From: Kudoa neothunni
Lineage: Eukaryota > Cnidaria
Direction: 5' to 3'
DNA length: 64,000 nucleotides
Assembly (NCBI GenBank): GCA_964304625.1
Contig: OZ199838.1
Span: 6,200,001-6,264,000 of the forward strand
Under the pieces are notes generated by a model. It searched no databases and was not told the DNA's origin. It saw only the letters and a list, made by a program, of their open reading frames with translations. The translations under genes were made by a program, and so were the position numbers. Position 1 is the stretch's first letter; every line of letters starts with the position of its first letter. Of the stretch, positions 12,078-24,500 are shown one piece after another.

Positions 12078-12429
12078 CATGTTTTTTACGAATAAATATT
12101 TATTCATTAATCCTTTGATGCATTCATTATCATATATAGATATTAAATGACAAATGGCAGTTGATATGTTTTTTAATAAGATTTTCATGATCTATGTTAG
12201 GCGAAACTCTAGTTGGTGTTCGTCTAGTTGGAATTTCAAAAATAGCACATAAAATCATATTTTGTTCAACCTTAAAATATGAATTAACTCCAATAATATT
12301 TGTTTCCATAAATTAATATGTTTGGGTATTTAAAATAACAGAATACATTTAAAATAATAATTTTATATGTTGTTATATAATCAAATACATTTTGTTGCGA
12401 AAACGCAACGAAAACCCTGAATGGGTTAA

Positions 12430-14031
12430 TATCCATGCTTGACGTATGCACATGTGGTGAAAATTGGGTGGGTATGCGACCACGTTTTCTGCTTTTTTTA
12501 TTTATCCTTTCGTTGCACTAATAATAACTTGAATAAAGAGATGTGAAAATTTTTCGTTATAATTTATTATTGTTCACAGAGTATTTTAAAAATAAATAAG
12601 GTAGTTTAAGACAAAATTATTTTTTCAACGAGAAATTTGTTATTTACCCTGTTTTAAACAAAGTTTATTTTATTTTAAAAAAGGAAAAATTTAATTTTGT
12701 AATGTGTTCCAGCATTTCGGTGTGATGTAGCTTGAATTATTTCTTTTAGATATTTTATTTAATTTGTTCATTTTTAGACTAACTCTCGAAGCAAATTCAT
12801 GGAACTGTCCTCGACCGACAATTATAGGAGTATTTTTATTTGTGTCATCCTTTATGTCATTGGCTAATTTATTTTCCTATTATATTGTACTCTCTGGACA
12901 GGTTTATATTTCTCGTTCTCGAAAGTTCGATCTATTAATTCATTCTTATATCGAGTAGTTTGAATTTTTTTATGAATTTTATGATAAGATTTTAAATCAC
13001 TTGAGATAAAATACGAGAATATTTTCGATTTTATTGATAAAATTGTATTCAATGTGGTGACTGATTTAAGGCGGGAGCGCCTAACGATGTTCGCTTTAGA
13101 GCCACTCTTAGTTCCTAATTTTTCAAATTATTCAATAATATAAATGTTTTCTTCAAGTAAGCGATAATTTTTCCTATTTTCCTAATGCGTACTAACCATG
13201 CCAATGTAATCAAACTACAGACTTCAGGTGCGCAATAAGCATGCACTCCTATTTTCCCAACGGAAAAATTATTTCTTAATTCTATAATTATATTTATAAA
13301 TATATTTTACTCTTTTATCACGATTTATATCTATAGTTGTGACGTCATCATAGATAATTAGTAGCCGTAATACCCTCATTATTGTTGTCCATTAATTCTG
13401 CCTCCTCGTTCACGTTACAGAACCATATCCATATTTTCCATTACATTCGCCGAGTTTAAAAAAATCTAATTTATTAACATGTTTGAAAAGCGATAAAATC
13501 TATTATTCCGACCGAAACTTGCAATAGTATGCCGATCACCAAATTTCTATTTTTTAAAAATTATTTAGTTCCTTTTTAAATTAATTTATACACTAACTTT
13601 TTATTGTACAAAAAATGTTAGAAAAACCACCAATAGGTATTTAAGTTCTCAGAGAACATTTAATCAACAATGCGGCCCTCCAAGCTTTTGTAATGAGCCA
13701 ATGTGACCCGCAGAACCAAAAGTAGTGCCCACCACTGCCTTAATAACAACCAATGAAGAAATTTTGGTGTCGAAATGTTACACCCATTACTTCTTACTTG
13801 TTCCACTAGAACATAAGAGTTTAATTATATTTCCAACTGGTATAAACGTAAACTGTAATTATACTTTTTGATGGATAATTCTTTTTACATATATAAATAT
13901 ATAATGAGTTTTTCTAAACCTTTTTTTGTTATTTATATACTTCGAAAGAATATAACATTGATATTAAGCAAAGGTTTGATCATTGGTAAAAGCCGCTATT
14001 TTCTCACCAACCATCCCACAGGGGTGCCACA
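12430..14031. other. AT-rich spacer, nothing assignable
   Basis: Short frames on both strands (12764-12958 plus, 12864-13052 minus) overlap each other and match nothing known. Small GC-richer patches lie near 13066-13085 and 13190-13245, without a recognised element. Confidence 0.35.
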
Positions 14032-14123
14032 CTAACCCTTAATAGGTGAACTTCTGGCGCGACGAGCCCACCCGGATTAATTTCTATCCTTTATTGGATT
14101 ATATAGGGTTTCTCATTTATACT

Positions 14124-14193
14124 CGGCACTTTTGCATTCAATCTCAGCAGTTTTGCATTTAATCCCAGCACGTTTGCAATTAATCTCAGCACC
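14124..14193. repeat. 21-bp repeats in the Tc1-like left end
   Basis: Three 21-bp units follow one another (14124-14144, 14145-14165, 14166-14186) with a partial fourth. Consensus is about CAGCACTTTTGCATTTAATC plus T. They are arranged like iterated transposase-binding sites. Confidence 0.85.
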
Positions 14194-14290
14194 TCAACAG
14201 TAGTATTCAAATTTTTTAATATCTCGCATTAGCTAAAAAAGTTTTTTTTGTTAAATTATTTTTATATTATTAAGAGATTGAATTCACTAG

Positions 14291-15391
14291 ATGAACCCTA
14301 ATAACAGAGATCATATCGTTGAATCTGAGAGCTCCATATCTGATGATATCGAAATTTCTAATATACCAACACATAAAGAAAAAAGAAAGCTGCGAAAAAC
14401 TATTTCTTCCGACTTAAGAGAACAATTGTTTAATTTCGGTTTAAGTGGAAGAAGTGATACTTACATTGCTTCCGAAATGCATCTACCAAGATCCACCGTG
14501 TGGTCCATATTATCAAAGTTTCGCGAAACCGGAACACAAGATACAAAATCTAGAGGTGGAAAAAGACCTTCACTCCTCTCTCCTGATCAGAAGGAAAATA
14601 TTATCAGGTGGGTGGACGACAACTCCCAAATTACGTTGAAAGAACTTAAACAAAAAGTTAGTGACGAGTTTGGAATAACAGTGTCCCTTAGCACGATAGA
14701 CAGAGTTATCGGCAAATTTCATTACACTTTAAAATCCCTCGTAAGGGTCCCCGAGAGAAGAAATAGTGAGACGACGCTTCAAAAGAGAATTGAATATGCT
14801 GAGATGTTCAGAGACTTAGAAACCAATGTACCACATGAAAGTATTGTGTTTCTCGACGAAGTCGGATTTTCAGTGGTCACAAGACCTAAAAGAGGTCGCT
14901 CTTTGAGAGGAACTTCTGCATATTGTTTTGTTTCTGCAGCAAGAAGCAGAAACATATCTGTAGTTGCTGTAATCAACAAAAAAGGCATCATGTATAGTAA
15001 GATACACGAGCGAGCGGTTTCAGGTGAGGATTTTAAAATTTGTCTACAAGAACTAACATCCAACTGTGTATCAAGTGGTATTGATAATCCCGTTTTCGTT
15101 ATGGACAATGCGAAAATACATCATTATAAGGGACTGAAAGAATTAATCCTTCAACAAAAATTCACGACAAGATATTTACCTCCGTATAGTCCATTTCTGA
15201 ATCCAATAGAGAATGTATTCTCTGTTTGGAAAAATCTAGTTATCCGCAGGCAATGTCAAAATGAAAACGAGTTGAAGAGTGCGATAAAAGAGCGTTTCCA
15301 AGAAATCACATCCCAACACTGTGACGGTTTCTATCGCAAAATGTTGGGTTACGTCACCAGGTCTTCTAGAGGTGAAATTATTCTAGAATAA
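14291..15391 (+). CDS. Tc1-like transposase, complete (366 aa)
   Basis: Cut-and-paste transposase of the Tc1/mariner/IS630 superfamily. The N-terminal half has paired helix-turn-helix DNA-binding regions (around LREQLFNFGLSGRSDTYIA and SRSTVW-like LPRSTVWSILSKFRETG) followed by KSRGGKRPSLLS, the usual linker between them. The catalytic triad is visible: Asp in IVFLDEVGFS, Asp in VFVMDNAKIHH, Glu in YSPFLNPIENVFSVWK, with 34 residues between the second Asp and the Glu (DD34E). The reading frame has no breaks and the length is normal for the family. It starts at the first ATG after the left repeats and ends just before the right repeats. Likely functional if expressed. Confidence 0.93.
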   Translation: MNPNNRDHIVESESSISDDIEISNIPTHKEKRKLRKTISSDLREQLFNFGLSGRSDTYIASEMHLPRSTVWSILSKFRETGTQDTKSRGGKRPSLLSPDQKENIIRWVDDNSQITLKELKQKVSDEFGITVSLSTIDRVIGKFHYTLKSLVRVPERRNSETTLQKRIEYAEMFRDLETNVPHESIVFLDEVGFSVVTRPKRGRSLRGTSAYCFVSAARSRNISVVAVINKKGIMYSKIHERAVSGEDFKICLQELTSNCVSSGIDNPVFVMDNAKIHHYKGLKELILQQKFTTRYLPPYSPFLNPIENVFSVWKNLVIRRQCQNENELKSAIKERFQEITSQHCDGFYRKMLGYVTRSSRGEIILE

Positions 15392-15513
15392 TAATTTTAT
15401 TGAGGTTATTGGAATAAATATAAAACATATTTTTTTCTCCGGTCCATGATTTCTACGCATTCACACAAATTTAGAGGCTAAACGCGAATACGCTTAATTT
15501 AAATTGCAGACGT

Positions 15514-15596
15514 GCCGAGATTAAATGCAAAAGTGCTGAGATTAAATGCAAACTGCCGAGATTAAGTGCAAAACTGCTGAGACTGAATGCAAAAAT
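15514..15596. repeat. 21-bp repeats in the Tc1-like right end
   Basis: Four inverted units of about 21 bp (GCCGAGATTAAATGCAAAAG and variants) mirror the left-end array, plus a partial fifth at the tip. Unit count differs between the two ends (three against four). Confidence 0.85.
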
Positions 15597-15683
15597 GCCG
15601 AGTATAAATGAGAACCCCTATATTTTAAGCTGTATTTGCTTACTTTAATACGTTATTACGTGACAAAAAATGTGATATACAAT

Positions 15684-16020
15684 AAATAATTTATCTTGGG
15701 GGACATTCAAACAGGTAAATTTTTTTTACTGAATGCTCGTTACATATATTGTTGTTACACACATCGGATACTTGTTTGTCCCGCCTTATGATACGTGTTG
15801 AAGGACATAAACTACGTCGTTTCCGATCATTTATGTTGTTATTTTCCGTAAATGACGAATTATTCTCATTTAATTTAAACCTAACTACATCAAGAGAACG
15901 CTTAAAAGCGAATTGACATCCAATTTTGTTGGTCTTCAGTTCTTCATTTCTGGTGGATTACAATCAATGAAGCGAATAAATCCAGTAAAAATTGTTGTCG
16001 GCGATTAGATTTGTCTTTCA
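15684..16020 (-). pseudogene. piggyBac transposase C-terminus (E3)
   Basis: On the minus strand the translation shows RRQQFLLDLFASLIV, then (in another frame) RKRRSLCPSTRIIRRDKQV, DVCNNNICNEHS and YLFECP. These are the late helical part and cysteine finger of a piggyBac transposase. The catalytic core is absent, so only a tail of about 110-130 codons remains. Confidence 0.7.
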
Positions 16021-17217
16021 AATGTTCCAAAATTTTTTGAAAAAACACGGTAAATGAATTAAAAGCACTCATATCAATAATTTGTCAGTAGATAATTGAT
16101 TTGAGAAATTCAAACATGACACTGATACATTTATTGCGTAATTGTGGGATTAACTTTTAAATAAATTAAAGCATATTGCTATCTACTGTCATAATCCTTT
16201 TTGGCGAACATCGGCTTAAAATAAAAAAATTCGAATTCATTTAAAATTTACGAGCGGATGTAAAAAAAACATTTTTTGAATGAATTATGCTCAATTTACT
16301 ACTCAGGTGGGCTCGTGGAGCCCAAGGTCACCGATCACCACCTATTAAGGGTTAATACCATATTTAGCTATTTCGGCCAACTTGTACAGTCCCCAATAAT
16401 TTATGCATGAAAAGACTTTAATTATCATGTTTTAAATATCTAAGAGAATATAATTCACGAATATCCAATTAAAATGATATTAACTATTGGAGAATAATTA
16501 CAGTTGATCACATGACTGTTATTATTATTTGTGATTACTATGCAGATGTTTCTGCAATTTGTTTTAATATATATCCAACTTTTCTTCTTCCAATTTTGTA
16601 CTCATATAGATACATTCGTCAGTCGAACACATCCAACATCTATTTTAAAACCAAATAAAATGTTCTTTTTAATTTAAACAAGCTTTCATAATTAATTTAA
16701 AATATAATATAATTTACATATGGACAGTAGGAATGCTATTAAAAAATCATCGGCGCCTCGCATATTTAATTTGTCACTTTTAGTTGATCAACTACGGCAG
16801 TTAATAAATCAAAATGACTAATTTAGCGTTATTGTCATATCAATACGATCCTCATCTTAGTTTGTAATATCAATTGAACATGGGGTGAGCGAAATCGTAA
16901 ACCCACAACATCAAAATGGATTAGGCTTAATCACCTAAAAACAATAAACATCCCACACAAACAATATCACAATATCACGTGGCCACGATAACTGTTAGGG
17001 GTTAGGCACAAAATCGCTAATCTGTTTACAGGATTTCTTCATAAAAGCTTCTTGGAATGCGATAAAATTTAAATAGCGTGTATTGTTTGATTTTTGTTTT
17101 TGAAATGATTTCTCACCCATATAATTAGAAGGATAACGGCAATCGACCCTCGCCGACAGATAATCTTTTGGTGGAGTAATAAACCGCGCCCATCCATTCG
17201 AAATAATACGACCGCTG

Positions 17218-17379
17218 ATGCCACCCTTAGATGATTACAACCAGCAAATTAATTTATTGAAACGTAAATATGCCTCATTATGTACCAACTATGAAATGAA
17301 CTACCGAGAAATCGCTCTTATTCGAAAAATTGCTCGATCGCTGATGGCCGGCAAGCAACAAAAGTCAGAGTTCGCATAA
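17218..17379 (+). CDS. Small unknown ORF (53 aa)
   Basis: A short open frame MPPLDDYNQQINLLKRKYAS to KIARSLMAGKQQKSEFA, highly charged and probably helical or coiled. Base composition is richer in GC than the flanks, and the frame is open about 60 bp upstream of the ATG, so it may be the last exon of a longer gene. I do not recognise the family. EIF2B3 begins 322 bp downstream on the same strand. Confidence 0.45.
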   Translation: MPPLDDYNQQINLLKRKYASLCTNYEMNYREIALIRKIARSLMAGKQQKSEFA

Positions 17380-17701
17380 GCATCATTGTTTGGAATGTGG
17401 ATTGTTTGTTAAATTTGTTGTTTTATAATGAATTATTTTTGTTGTATGTATTTGATTTTCCTATTTTGAAAGCAAAACATCCTAGCTTAAAGTTTTTATA
17501 ATGGGTAAGAACATTAATTGAAAATCCACAAGGAAATTGTATTAGTAATTTTTCATGATAATGCATAGTTAGATGTTAGTTTGCTATGCCAATTCATCGC
17601 GACCATTGATCTATTATAAGCTTGCAATTGGGTGCGAACAGCGAAACAGTTTGATTTTGTTTCACGCATGCGTTAATATTAAATCATTGCATTGGCAGTT
17701 T

Positions 17702-19550
17702 ATGTTGAGAGAATTTGTTCCGGTGGTTTTCGCCGGCGGGGAAGGAGCTCCACTTATCCCATTAACAAATAGAAAACCGAAATGCTTGTTGCCCATAGGA
17801 AATTTGCCATTGATATATTTCACATTGAATTATATCGAACGAGAAGGGTTTTCAGGTAATAGAATTGTTCAAGAAAATTAAAAATCGATTGTGATCTACA
17901 CACTTACTTTATATAGATGTGTATATTATCACTAGAGAAGGTTGGAAACAAGATATAGAGAGTGAGTTGGAAAAAGTCTCTAGTTGCTTTGAACGACTAG
18001 CTCTTTCTATAAAAATGAAATATATCACATTTAACGATGAGGATTTTTCTGGGACAGCCAAAGTGTTGAATCTAATAAAGGAAAATATCGATGTAACATT
18101 ATATTTGTTATATTTATTTGCCATTGTGAATCACCACTATTGCTTTTTAGAATACAAGAAATGTGATATTTTTTGGTGGAGATTTTGTGGGAAATCTGGA
18201 TTCGTTGAATGAGTTGGTTTCATTGCATCGCAAAAATGATTCCAAATTATCTGTATATTTAACCAACGCAATCCCGTTGAATGTCAACCACGAGACCAGT
18301 GAGTTACTGGCGACAAAAAAGAAGTCTTCTGTTGAATACCAACTTTTGAAATGCGGCCAACTTTATATCAATCCAAAAGATATAGTATTGACAGATGTGA
18401 ATGATGAAAAGTTGTTGTATCTGCTGAATGAAAATGAAATTGATGACAACATTTTGGTGGATCCCATGATGATGTTTATGTTTTCTTCGATGAATTGTTA
18501 CACATCACTACATGACCTGCATATTTATATTATTAAATTTGAGGTGGTTGAAGAAATTGCGAAACTTGCGTGGGAGTAATTATAAATTTGTTGCTGTTTT
18601 CTATATTGACCAACTGATATTAGTGCCAAAGTTGAGAGTTTACGAGTTGATCTTATTCCCAAAATAATTTGCAACCAATATCGGTTGGACAACTATGAGA
18701 ATAGCACCAGCTCCGGCTATACCACCGATGAAGACAAAACACTCCGAATCAATCCTCTCAACGATGTAGATGTTCCGAAATCGTATAACTTTGGTGAGTT
18801 CAAACAGACGAAATATATTGGATTGTGATTTGTATGTAGATCAAGTGCTTGAATACATAAATTTTGGTTCGAAAGGTTCATTGAATTCCGTTAGTGGTGG
18901 TGGCGGCTTTGGCCAGCTGATTGACCAAACCAAAATCTCACATGGACAATGTTCAGTGTATGTGAATAAATCGTCTACATCGGTTTACCGTGTGAATACA
19001 ATGTACGGCTTTCTACGTGCAAACACCGAGGTAGTTGTTGGACTCTCTTCACATAAGCACTTAACTTAGATTCGTGATACTTTACGTTTAATTGAAAAAC
19101 CATTGCCACCTGTCAAGTCTGGAGGTCGTCCTAAGAAAGTTGTTGCACGAGTTACTTGTCTAACTGCGTGTATCATTCTAACATCGACTTTAGGATGGTA
19201 ACCATCAAAAATGTTGCATTGATGCCACCGCTACGTTCGCCGATAGCTGTGACATACGTCAATCAAATCTTGGACCCAGTTGCGTTATTAAAGAAGGTTG
19301 CACCTTGGTTGGAAGCACAATATTTAATAATGTTTCCATTGGAAAAAAGTATTATAGTCATTCTAGGTGCTTACAATTAATGGTCGTTATTAGTTGTAAT
19401 CTTGAGCATTGCGTTGTGGCCAGTGGCGCCATTATTGAAGATAACTGTTGTTTGAAGAATTGTATAGTAGGTCCGGAAGAATGCATTCCTAATAGTAGTT
19501 CCTACTCGAATGAAAAGATGGTTGGTGCCACCGAATTAGTAATAGATTAG
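17702..19550 (+). CDS. EIF2B3: Translation initiation factor eIF2B subunit gamma
   Basis: Gamma subunit of eIF2B, the cytosolic nucleotide exchange factor that recharges eIF2 with GTP. Seven exons join in phase: 17702-17855, 17917-18092, 18151-18575, 18624-18793, 18840-19030, 19070-19197, 19247-19550, giving 515 aa. The N-terminal domain is nucleotidyltransferase-like: FVPVVFAGGEGAPLIPLTNR, KPKCLLPIGNLPLIYFTLNY, GFSDVYIITREGW, FSGTAKVL, NVIFFGGDFVGNLDSL. The middle holds LRVDLIPKIICNQY and CSVYVNKSSTSVYRVNTMYG, corresponding to the family's SELIPYLV and cysteine-Tyr-Val regions. The C-terminus is a left-handed beta helix of hexapeptide repeats (NLGPSCVIKEGCTLVGSTIF, HCVVASGAIIEDNCCLKNCIVG). 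Length slightly exceeds human eIF2B gamma. Exon 6 (LRLIEKPLPPVKSGGRPKKV) is unusual and its match is weak. An upstream in-frame Met at 17573 exists; I chose the Met that fits the family N-terminus. Confidence 0.88.
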
Positions 19551-19856
19551 ACTTTTATATTGTATATTCTTTAAATGTGTGGCTTTTTTGGCGGTTTTTA
19601 ACTTATTCATGTAATATGAAATATCAAGTTTTCTGTCTTAAATTTATCAAATTTTATCATGAGAAGGTGGGGGTCTCAAGTAGGTGAGACAGGGGTTAGG
19701 AATAATTGATTGTTGTTGGTAAAAATCAATTAATTTTAAGCGTACTATGTCACAATCAATAATTACAATTATTAAAATTTTTCCAGAGGTATATTTTCAT
19801 AGTTAGATATCAATATTCGCGATCGAAACCAAATCTAACTGAATATTTTAAATATA

Positions 19857-20481
19857 CAGTCGAAACTCGATTATCCCGAAGATATTTTAAATTTTATTTG
19901 GATTTTATTGAAATTACGTGTCGATAAATGCTCAATTATTCGGAATCTCGGTAACACGAAACCGGAGGAATTATTTAATCATAATTCCGGACAAAAGTAC
20001 CACACATCGCCTTAAGGCATATAAAATGTAGCATATATACCACTGCAATATTAAAACAAAAATATTTATAGGTTATTTATTAATAAATTTTTCTTACAAA
20101 ACTTATGCTAAGCATACAGTCCTTATATAAATTTGTACTATATCTGAACGTATACCTTTATGTATATTAAACATACATCAATTATCAATTATTTAAAAAA
20201 GCAGATTACTCCTCTGTAGATGTTTCTCCCATAATTATGTAATGTTTTTTCTTTTTTTGAGTCTCCATATTCTTAGTTAATAGATATGTCAATATTTTTA
20301 ATTTAAGTTGCTGCGGTTTAAATATTTTACCTAATAAATAATAAAAAATTGCTTATTAATCAAGTAAACAATCCTTTAAGTAGAAATTTTAAAAAAACGA
20401 GCGCGCACAAGACGTTTATGCTCGATTATCCGGAAAGAAAATCGCCAGTCCCAAATTCCACGGATAATCGGGGTTCGACCG
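19857..20481. mobile_element. pogo/Tigger-like MITE, copy 1
   Basis: Flanked by TA, with tips CAGTCGAAACTCGATTATCC and (inverted right end) CGGTCGAACCCCGATTATCC. These are typical of pogo/Tigger members of the Tc1/mariner superfamily. It has no transposase. A second copy of the same family lies at 61447-62094 and shares long internal stretches such as ATTAATAAATTTTTCTT. Confidence 0.88.
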
Positions 20482-20483
20482 TA

Positions 20484-21564
20484 TACGATTAGTGAATTAT
20501 TGCAAAACTGGAAAAATTTAGTTAATCTAAAGATCAGATTATCATCCGAGGGTTAAAATGTAGAATTGTGGCCATACTTACTGAACAAAGATTATAACTA
20601 GTTCGTACATTAATCCTACACAGTTTAAATTAAATTAATGTGATATTTGTTGAACATTTAATGATAGTAATATCGGAATTTCATCTAATAAATTATTTTT
20701 GATATTAACGTAATGTATTTGATATAATTAATTAGCTAATGTTTATATAAAATATGAAATTATTATTTTTATAGAACGGGAATTGAAACAGTAGACAATC
20801 GCTAAGGTTTTATTGTAATAATCCATAAAAATCAGAGTTTTCCGACTTCAATTTTAAAATACATAAAGCATGCTTTACTTGAACCGGCTTTATTGGCAGT
20901 ACAGCCTGTTGAAATAATCATGAGGAGCTAGGAGTTCAACATATAATAGATTACACCAACCATTATTGTGATGACCAATAGCTGTTGTCAAAGTTGCCGT
21001 ACTGGAGATACGACGTTGATAAATACTCAATAATAAAATATTCAACAGGTTCCTTCTTGTCCGTTCTCGCTGATTTGGTGGATTACAGCCATTATTCTTC
21101 AATTTAACCAATAAGTGATTTATCATTAAATTCGCTATTGATTATCGGGCACATATGCTAATCGACAGATGTTAAAACTAGAATATTACTGCCTTTGTAT
21201 ACATTTAATACACTCTTAATTATTATTATTATTATTAATCATATAAATAATTTTCTTTCTAAAGATTAAATGGTGTATTCAATATGAAAACTGAATAAAA
21301 AAATATTGGTTGGTTTCAAATCCTCCCTCAACTAAAAATATGTTGGAAATAAATGCCTCCCGGCTCAGGCCGTATAATAATAATGATACTGATATGAAAT
21401 TACGTATTCTGTTTTTATTATAATACACTTTTATTTTTTAATGAACTACACAAAAATAATCGATTCGTGATCATATGTAGAAAATATATCTCTCGTGTAG
21501 TTTGTCTTTAATCCTATTACTGTTTATTCTGATTCTAGTTGATACTAAATCAAATTGAAGATCG
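20484..21564. other. Spacer upstream of the ABCA gene
   Basis: A minus-strand frame at 20890-21126 lies in a patch richer in GC than its surroundings, but I cannot match it. A short ATT run lies near 21217-21240. The 5-prime end and promoter of the ABCA gene should be here; no convincing motif was seen. Confidence 0.3.
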
Positions 21565-24500
21565 ATGAGTGTGTTGATTTTGTTATGGAAATGTATCAAA
21601 GTGAAATTGGCTAATAAGGTACGAGTGGAAATTTATGTTATCATAAGCCGCCAATTTTACCTTATTGTTTAAGATGACTCTATTTGGAGAAATAGTCTTA
21701 CCGATGTTTTTGGTATTATTTCTGTTAACTTTACGACCATATATCTCTATAATTCATATGAGCGATGGTATAATATTGTTGTTTGAATCTCTGGTTTTTA
21801 TGTTGTTCATATAAGGTTTTTCGAAACCAATGCCAATGCCCTCAAATGGTATGATGGAGACTCTGTTTGGTATTCTATGCTATGACCTCACTCCTTCGCC
21901 ATTTGCTTCCAGTTTAAATCGATTTAAATATATCGATTCAAGGTATTTTTATATGGAGTATTTATGAGTTTAATTAATAAATCGCATTCTGTCCAAAAGA
22001 TTTCATATCTATCTTAAAATCTATGATACAATCAGAAAAAGTAATAATCTCAAAAAAAAGCTCACCATTATTTTTTCAAAATTTCAACCAATACTTGACG
22101 CAGTGGACGACACATCTATTCATAATTATCGTAAGTCAAGTTTTGAGTTCGACATTACTGGTGTATTGCAAGGCTTAAAAATTGGAGATGCGATATCCAT
22201 TGATAAGGACACTATAAATGAGCTGAAAAGAAATCTTCATATCGATGACGAGGAATATGAGCGTTTTACCAAAAGAGAGTTTCTCGATATTAGAGATGTA
22301 ATAGTTTCTTTCTTTTATGCATATTAATTATTTGTAGGTAATTATAGAATGTATTAGAGTAATATATTTTTTTGACATAGAAAAAATTAATTATAACTAA
22401 TTAAAAATTATCTTACAAAACCTTAATCTAAAATATTATCAATTTTTAGATTTTGGATAAATAAGTTGACCCCATTTATGTTCATATTTATATTAAATTT
22501 ACGTTAGTCGAATAGACGTGGATGTGTTTGCGGTGATTCTATCAGATAACATTATTTAGTATTCTGCGGTAGATGATGGGAATAAATTGAAAATTTTTAC
22601 ATTTCCGCGAATTTCCGAATCTAACTTCTTTTCGTTATTCCCTCAGAGCGACCCTGTTTTTATTGTAACTAATCGCTTTTGCTTGCTAGTATTACTCATT
22701 AATTTAGAAACGAATCTATCAAAAGATCGTTGGAATGCCAGACGGCAATCTTTATCAATTCGTTCGAAATAAAATGGAAGCTAAATTAATTCAGTGTAAT
22801 GAAAACATTCTAAAGGTTAATTTTAAATTTTAAAGTATTATGATTGCTGGTTTAGGTGATAGAAAATATTCAGTCGTTGTTTGATAGTATCACTTCGCTT
22901 ACGGAAGTTATTTTTTATGATTGTTATAATTTTGTTATATGTCTAAGGATAACGATTTTTCAAATATTAAACAAAAATTCATGGCAACAAATCCTTTATA
23001 CCTAAATATTAAATATATTAGGAATTTTTTATGCTCGAAAAGTCACGAGGGACAACATAATTTTTTGTGGGAGCGTAACAATTTTGTTCCTATTATAGGT
23101 AGAAATAAAGGTAATTTTCTATTAATTGAGTACACATAATTTAAAAATAGCCTATATATGAATTTGTAAAACATATTTATATATACGTTTATTTAATACA
23201 TTAATTTGTTAATATATTTGTTTTTAATTAGAATAACTTGATGTATCATAAAAAATCATACAATGGGTGACCAGTTTTTCGTACTGTCGACTCCTTCGTA
23301 TTTTTAACATAAAGATATCGCATATCATTTTATAATAGAATTCATCAAATGAATTAAAAAAGTTTTTATTTTAATTAATTTAAACTATTTTGTACGTGTT
23401 CTTCGTACATTTTTGCCGAGAACTTGCTTACGAATTAACCAGTTTTCGTAATTACAGAAAAATGAATGATGAAAACATCATATAATTACAGAAATATATA
23501 ATAAAAATATTAAATAATCTTGTATTTTGATTATTTGTCATCGAGGGTGCTATGACTGCTATGACTACTACTGTTCACCACTTTAAATTAGCCATTATTT
23601 CAACGTTGCACGGTATCCTAATTAGGAAAAACGAAATTATTATTTTATTCGAAATTGGGCTGTATTTTAAAAATAGAAAAGATTAAAAATTATTAACTAT
23701 TAAAATCAAAATAATACAAATTTTACCAACAATGTGAGTTGTTATATATATATGACTATAAAATATTGTTTATGCGCGTGCGTCAGAAGTGCGAAAAATT
23801 GGTCAATGGCCAATTTTCCGTACATTTTTCAATCCCCGTGAGGAGTACGAATGTGTGGTCGCCTAATGTATTTGTTTACTTCTTACATCTTACATTTTTA
23901 ACGAAAGTTTGATGATATCACTAATTGTAATGATATTTTTGGTATTTATACTCAAAATAATCGGGAAATGTAATTTGAAAATTAAAATTTCATTGATTAG
24001 TATGTCGTTATCTATATGACAATTTGATTCTAACATAAGTAGATATTATGAAGTAAAATTTAAGTATTTTGAAAAATTTGAATAAAAAAATAGGACACTT
24101 AAAGTGGAAAATATAATTTATTTGGCGGTAGTTTATTGGTTGTAATAAATAACTTATTAGATGAATTAATTCTATTAAAATATAATATTTATATATACTA
24201 TTTAAAGAAATTTTTAATTAGTATATTAAAGTATGATATCCAAGAATAATGCAATTATATAAATAGAAATAGAATTTTTATTAAGAATGAGGTAAAATTA
24301 ATATTGGGTCAATTAATGTATTATCAACAATTTTTTTCTCAAATTTCTACGTAAATAATGATGATTTTATTTACCAAACTAAAGATTCACTTTTATGTAA
24401 ATATTAAACTTATATAATGATTATATGAATTCAGATGTGTTAACTGAGATTATTGTCTTGCGTTATCGTTATTATTTTGCATGTTTTAATAGCTGGGAAT

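Larger units (their letters stand above)
9590..12429 (-). mobile_element. piggyBac-like DNA transposon E2, nearly whole
   Basis: TTAA at 9590-9593 and 12426-12429 flank tips CCCATTCAGG on both sides. A 16-bp palindrome GTTGCGAAAACGCAAC lies inside each end (9724-9739 and 12394-12409). The transposase reads on the minus strand and is open except for one stop. The left end is repeated: a second TTAACCCATTTAACTTACA start lies at 10040, about 450 bp in, with a decayed copy of the palindrome near 10174. The right end also has an inverted internal copy at 12042-12076 just upstream of the transposase start. The good state of tips and coding region points to a recent insertion. Confidence 0.92.
14104..15620 (+). 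mobile_element. Tc1-like DNA transposon, intact
   Basis: 1517-bp element inside E3, flanked by TA on both sides (14102-14103 and 15621-15622). Tips are inverted: TAGGGTTTCTCATTTATACT left against TAGGGGTTCTCATTTATACT right. Each end carries several 21-bp units (see the repeat entries). One uninterrupted transposase lies between. The high identity of the tips and the intact gene suggest recent arrival, younger than E3. Confidence 0.93.
14032..16355 (-). mobile_element. piggyBac-like element E3, internally deleted and split
   Basis: Tips CCCTTAATAGGTG match at both ends (14036 and, inverted, up to 16351). The right flank is TTAA (16352-16355); the left flank is CTAA, one change from it. Both ends share ACGAGCCCACC a little inside, and the right end forms a palindrome GGGCTCGTGGAGCCC. 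Only about 0.8 kb of E3 remains outside the inserted Tc1-like element. It holds the C-terminal part of a piggyBac transposase on the minus strand. E3 is therefore a deletion derivative that later received the Tc1-like insertion 68 bp from its left tip. Confidence 0.85.

Noticed and set aside
14779-15108. Minus-strand ORF of 109 aa
   Set aside because: Lies wholly antisense to the intact Tc1-like transposase.
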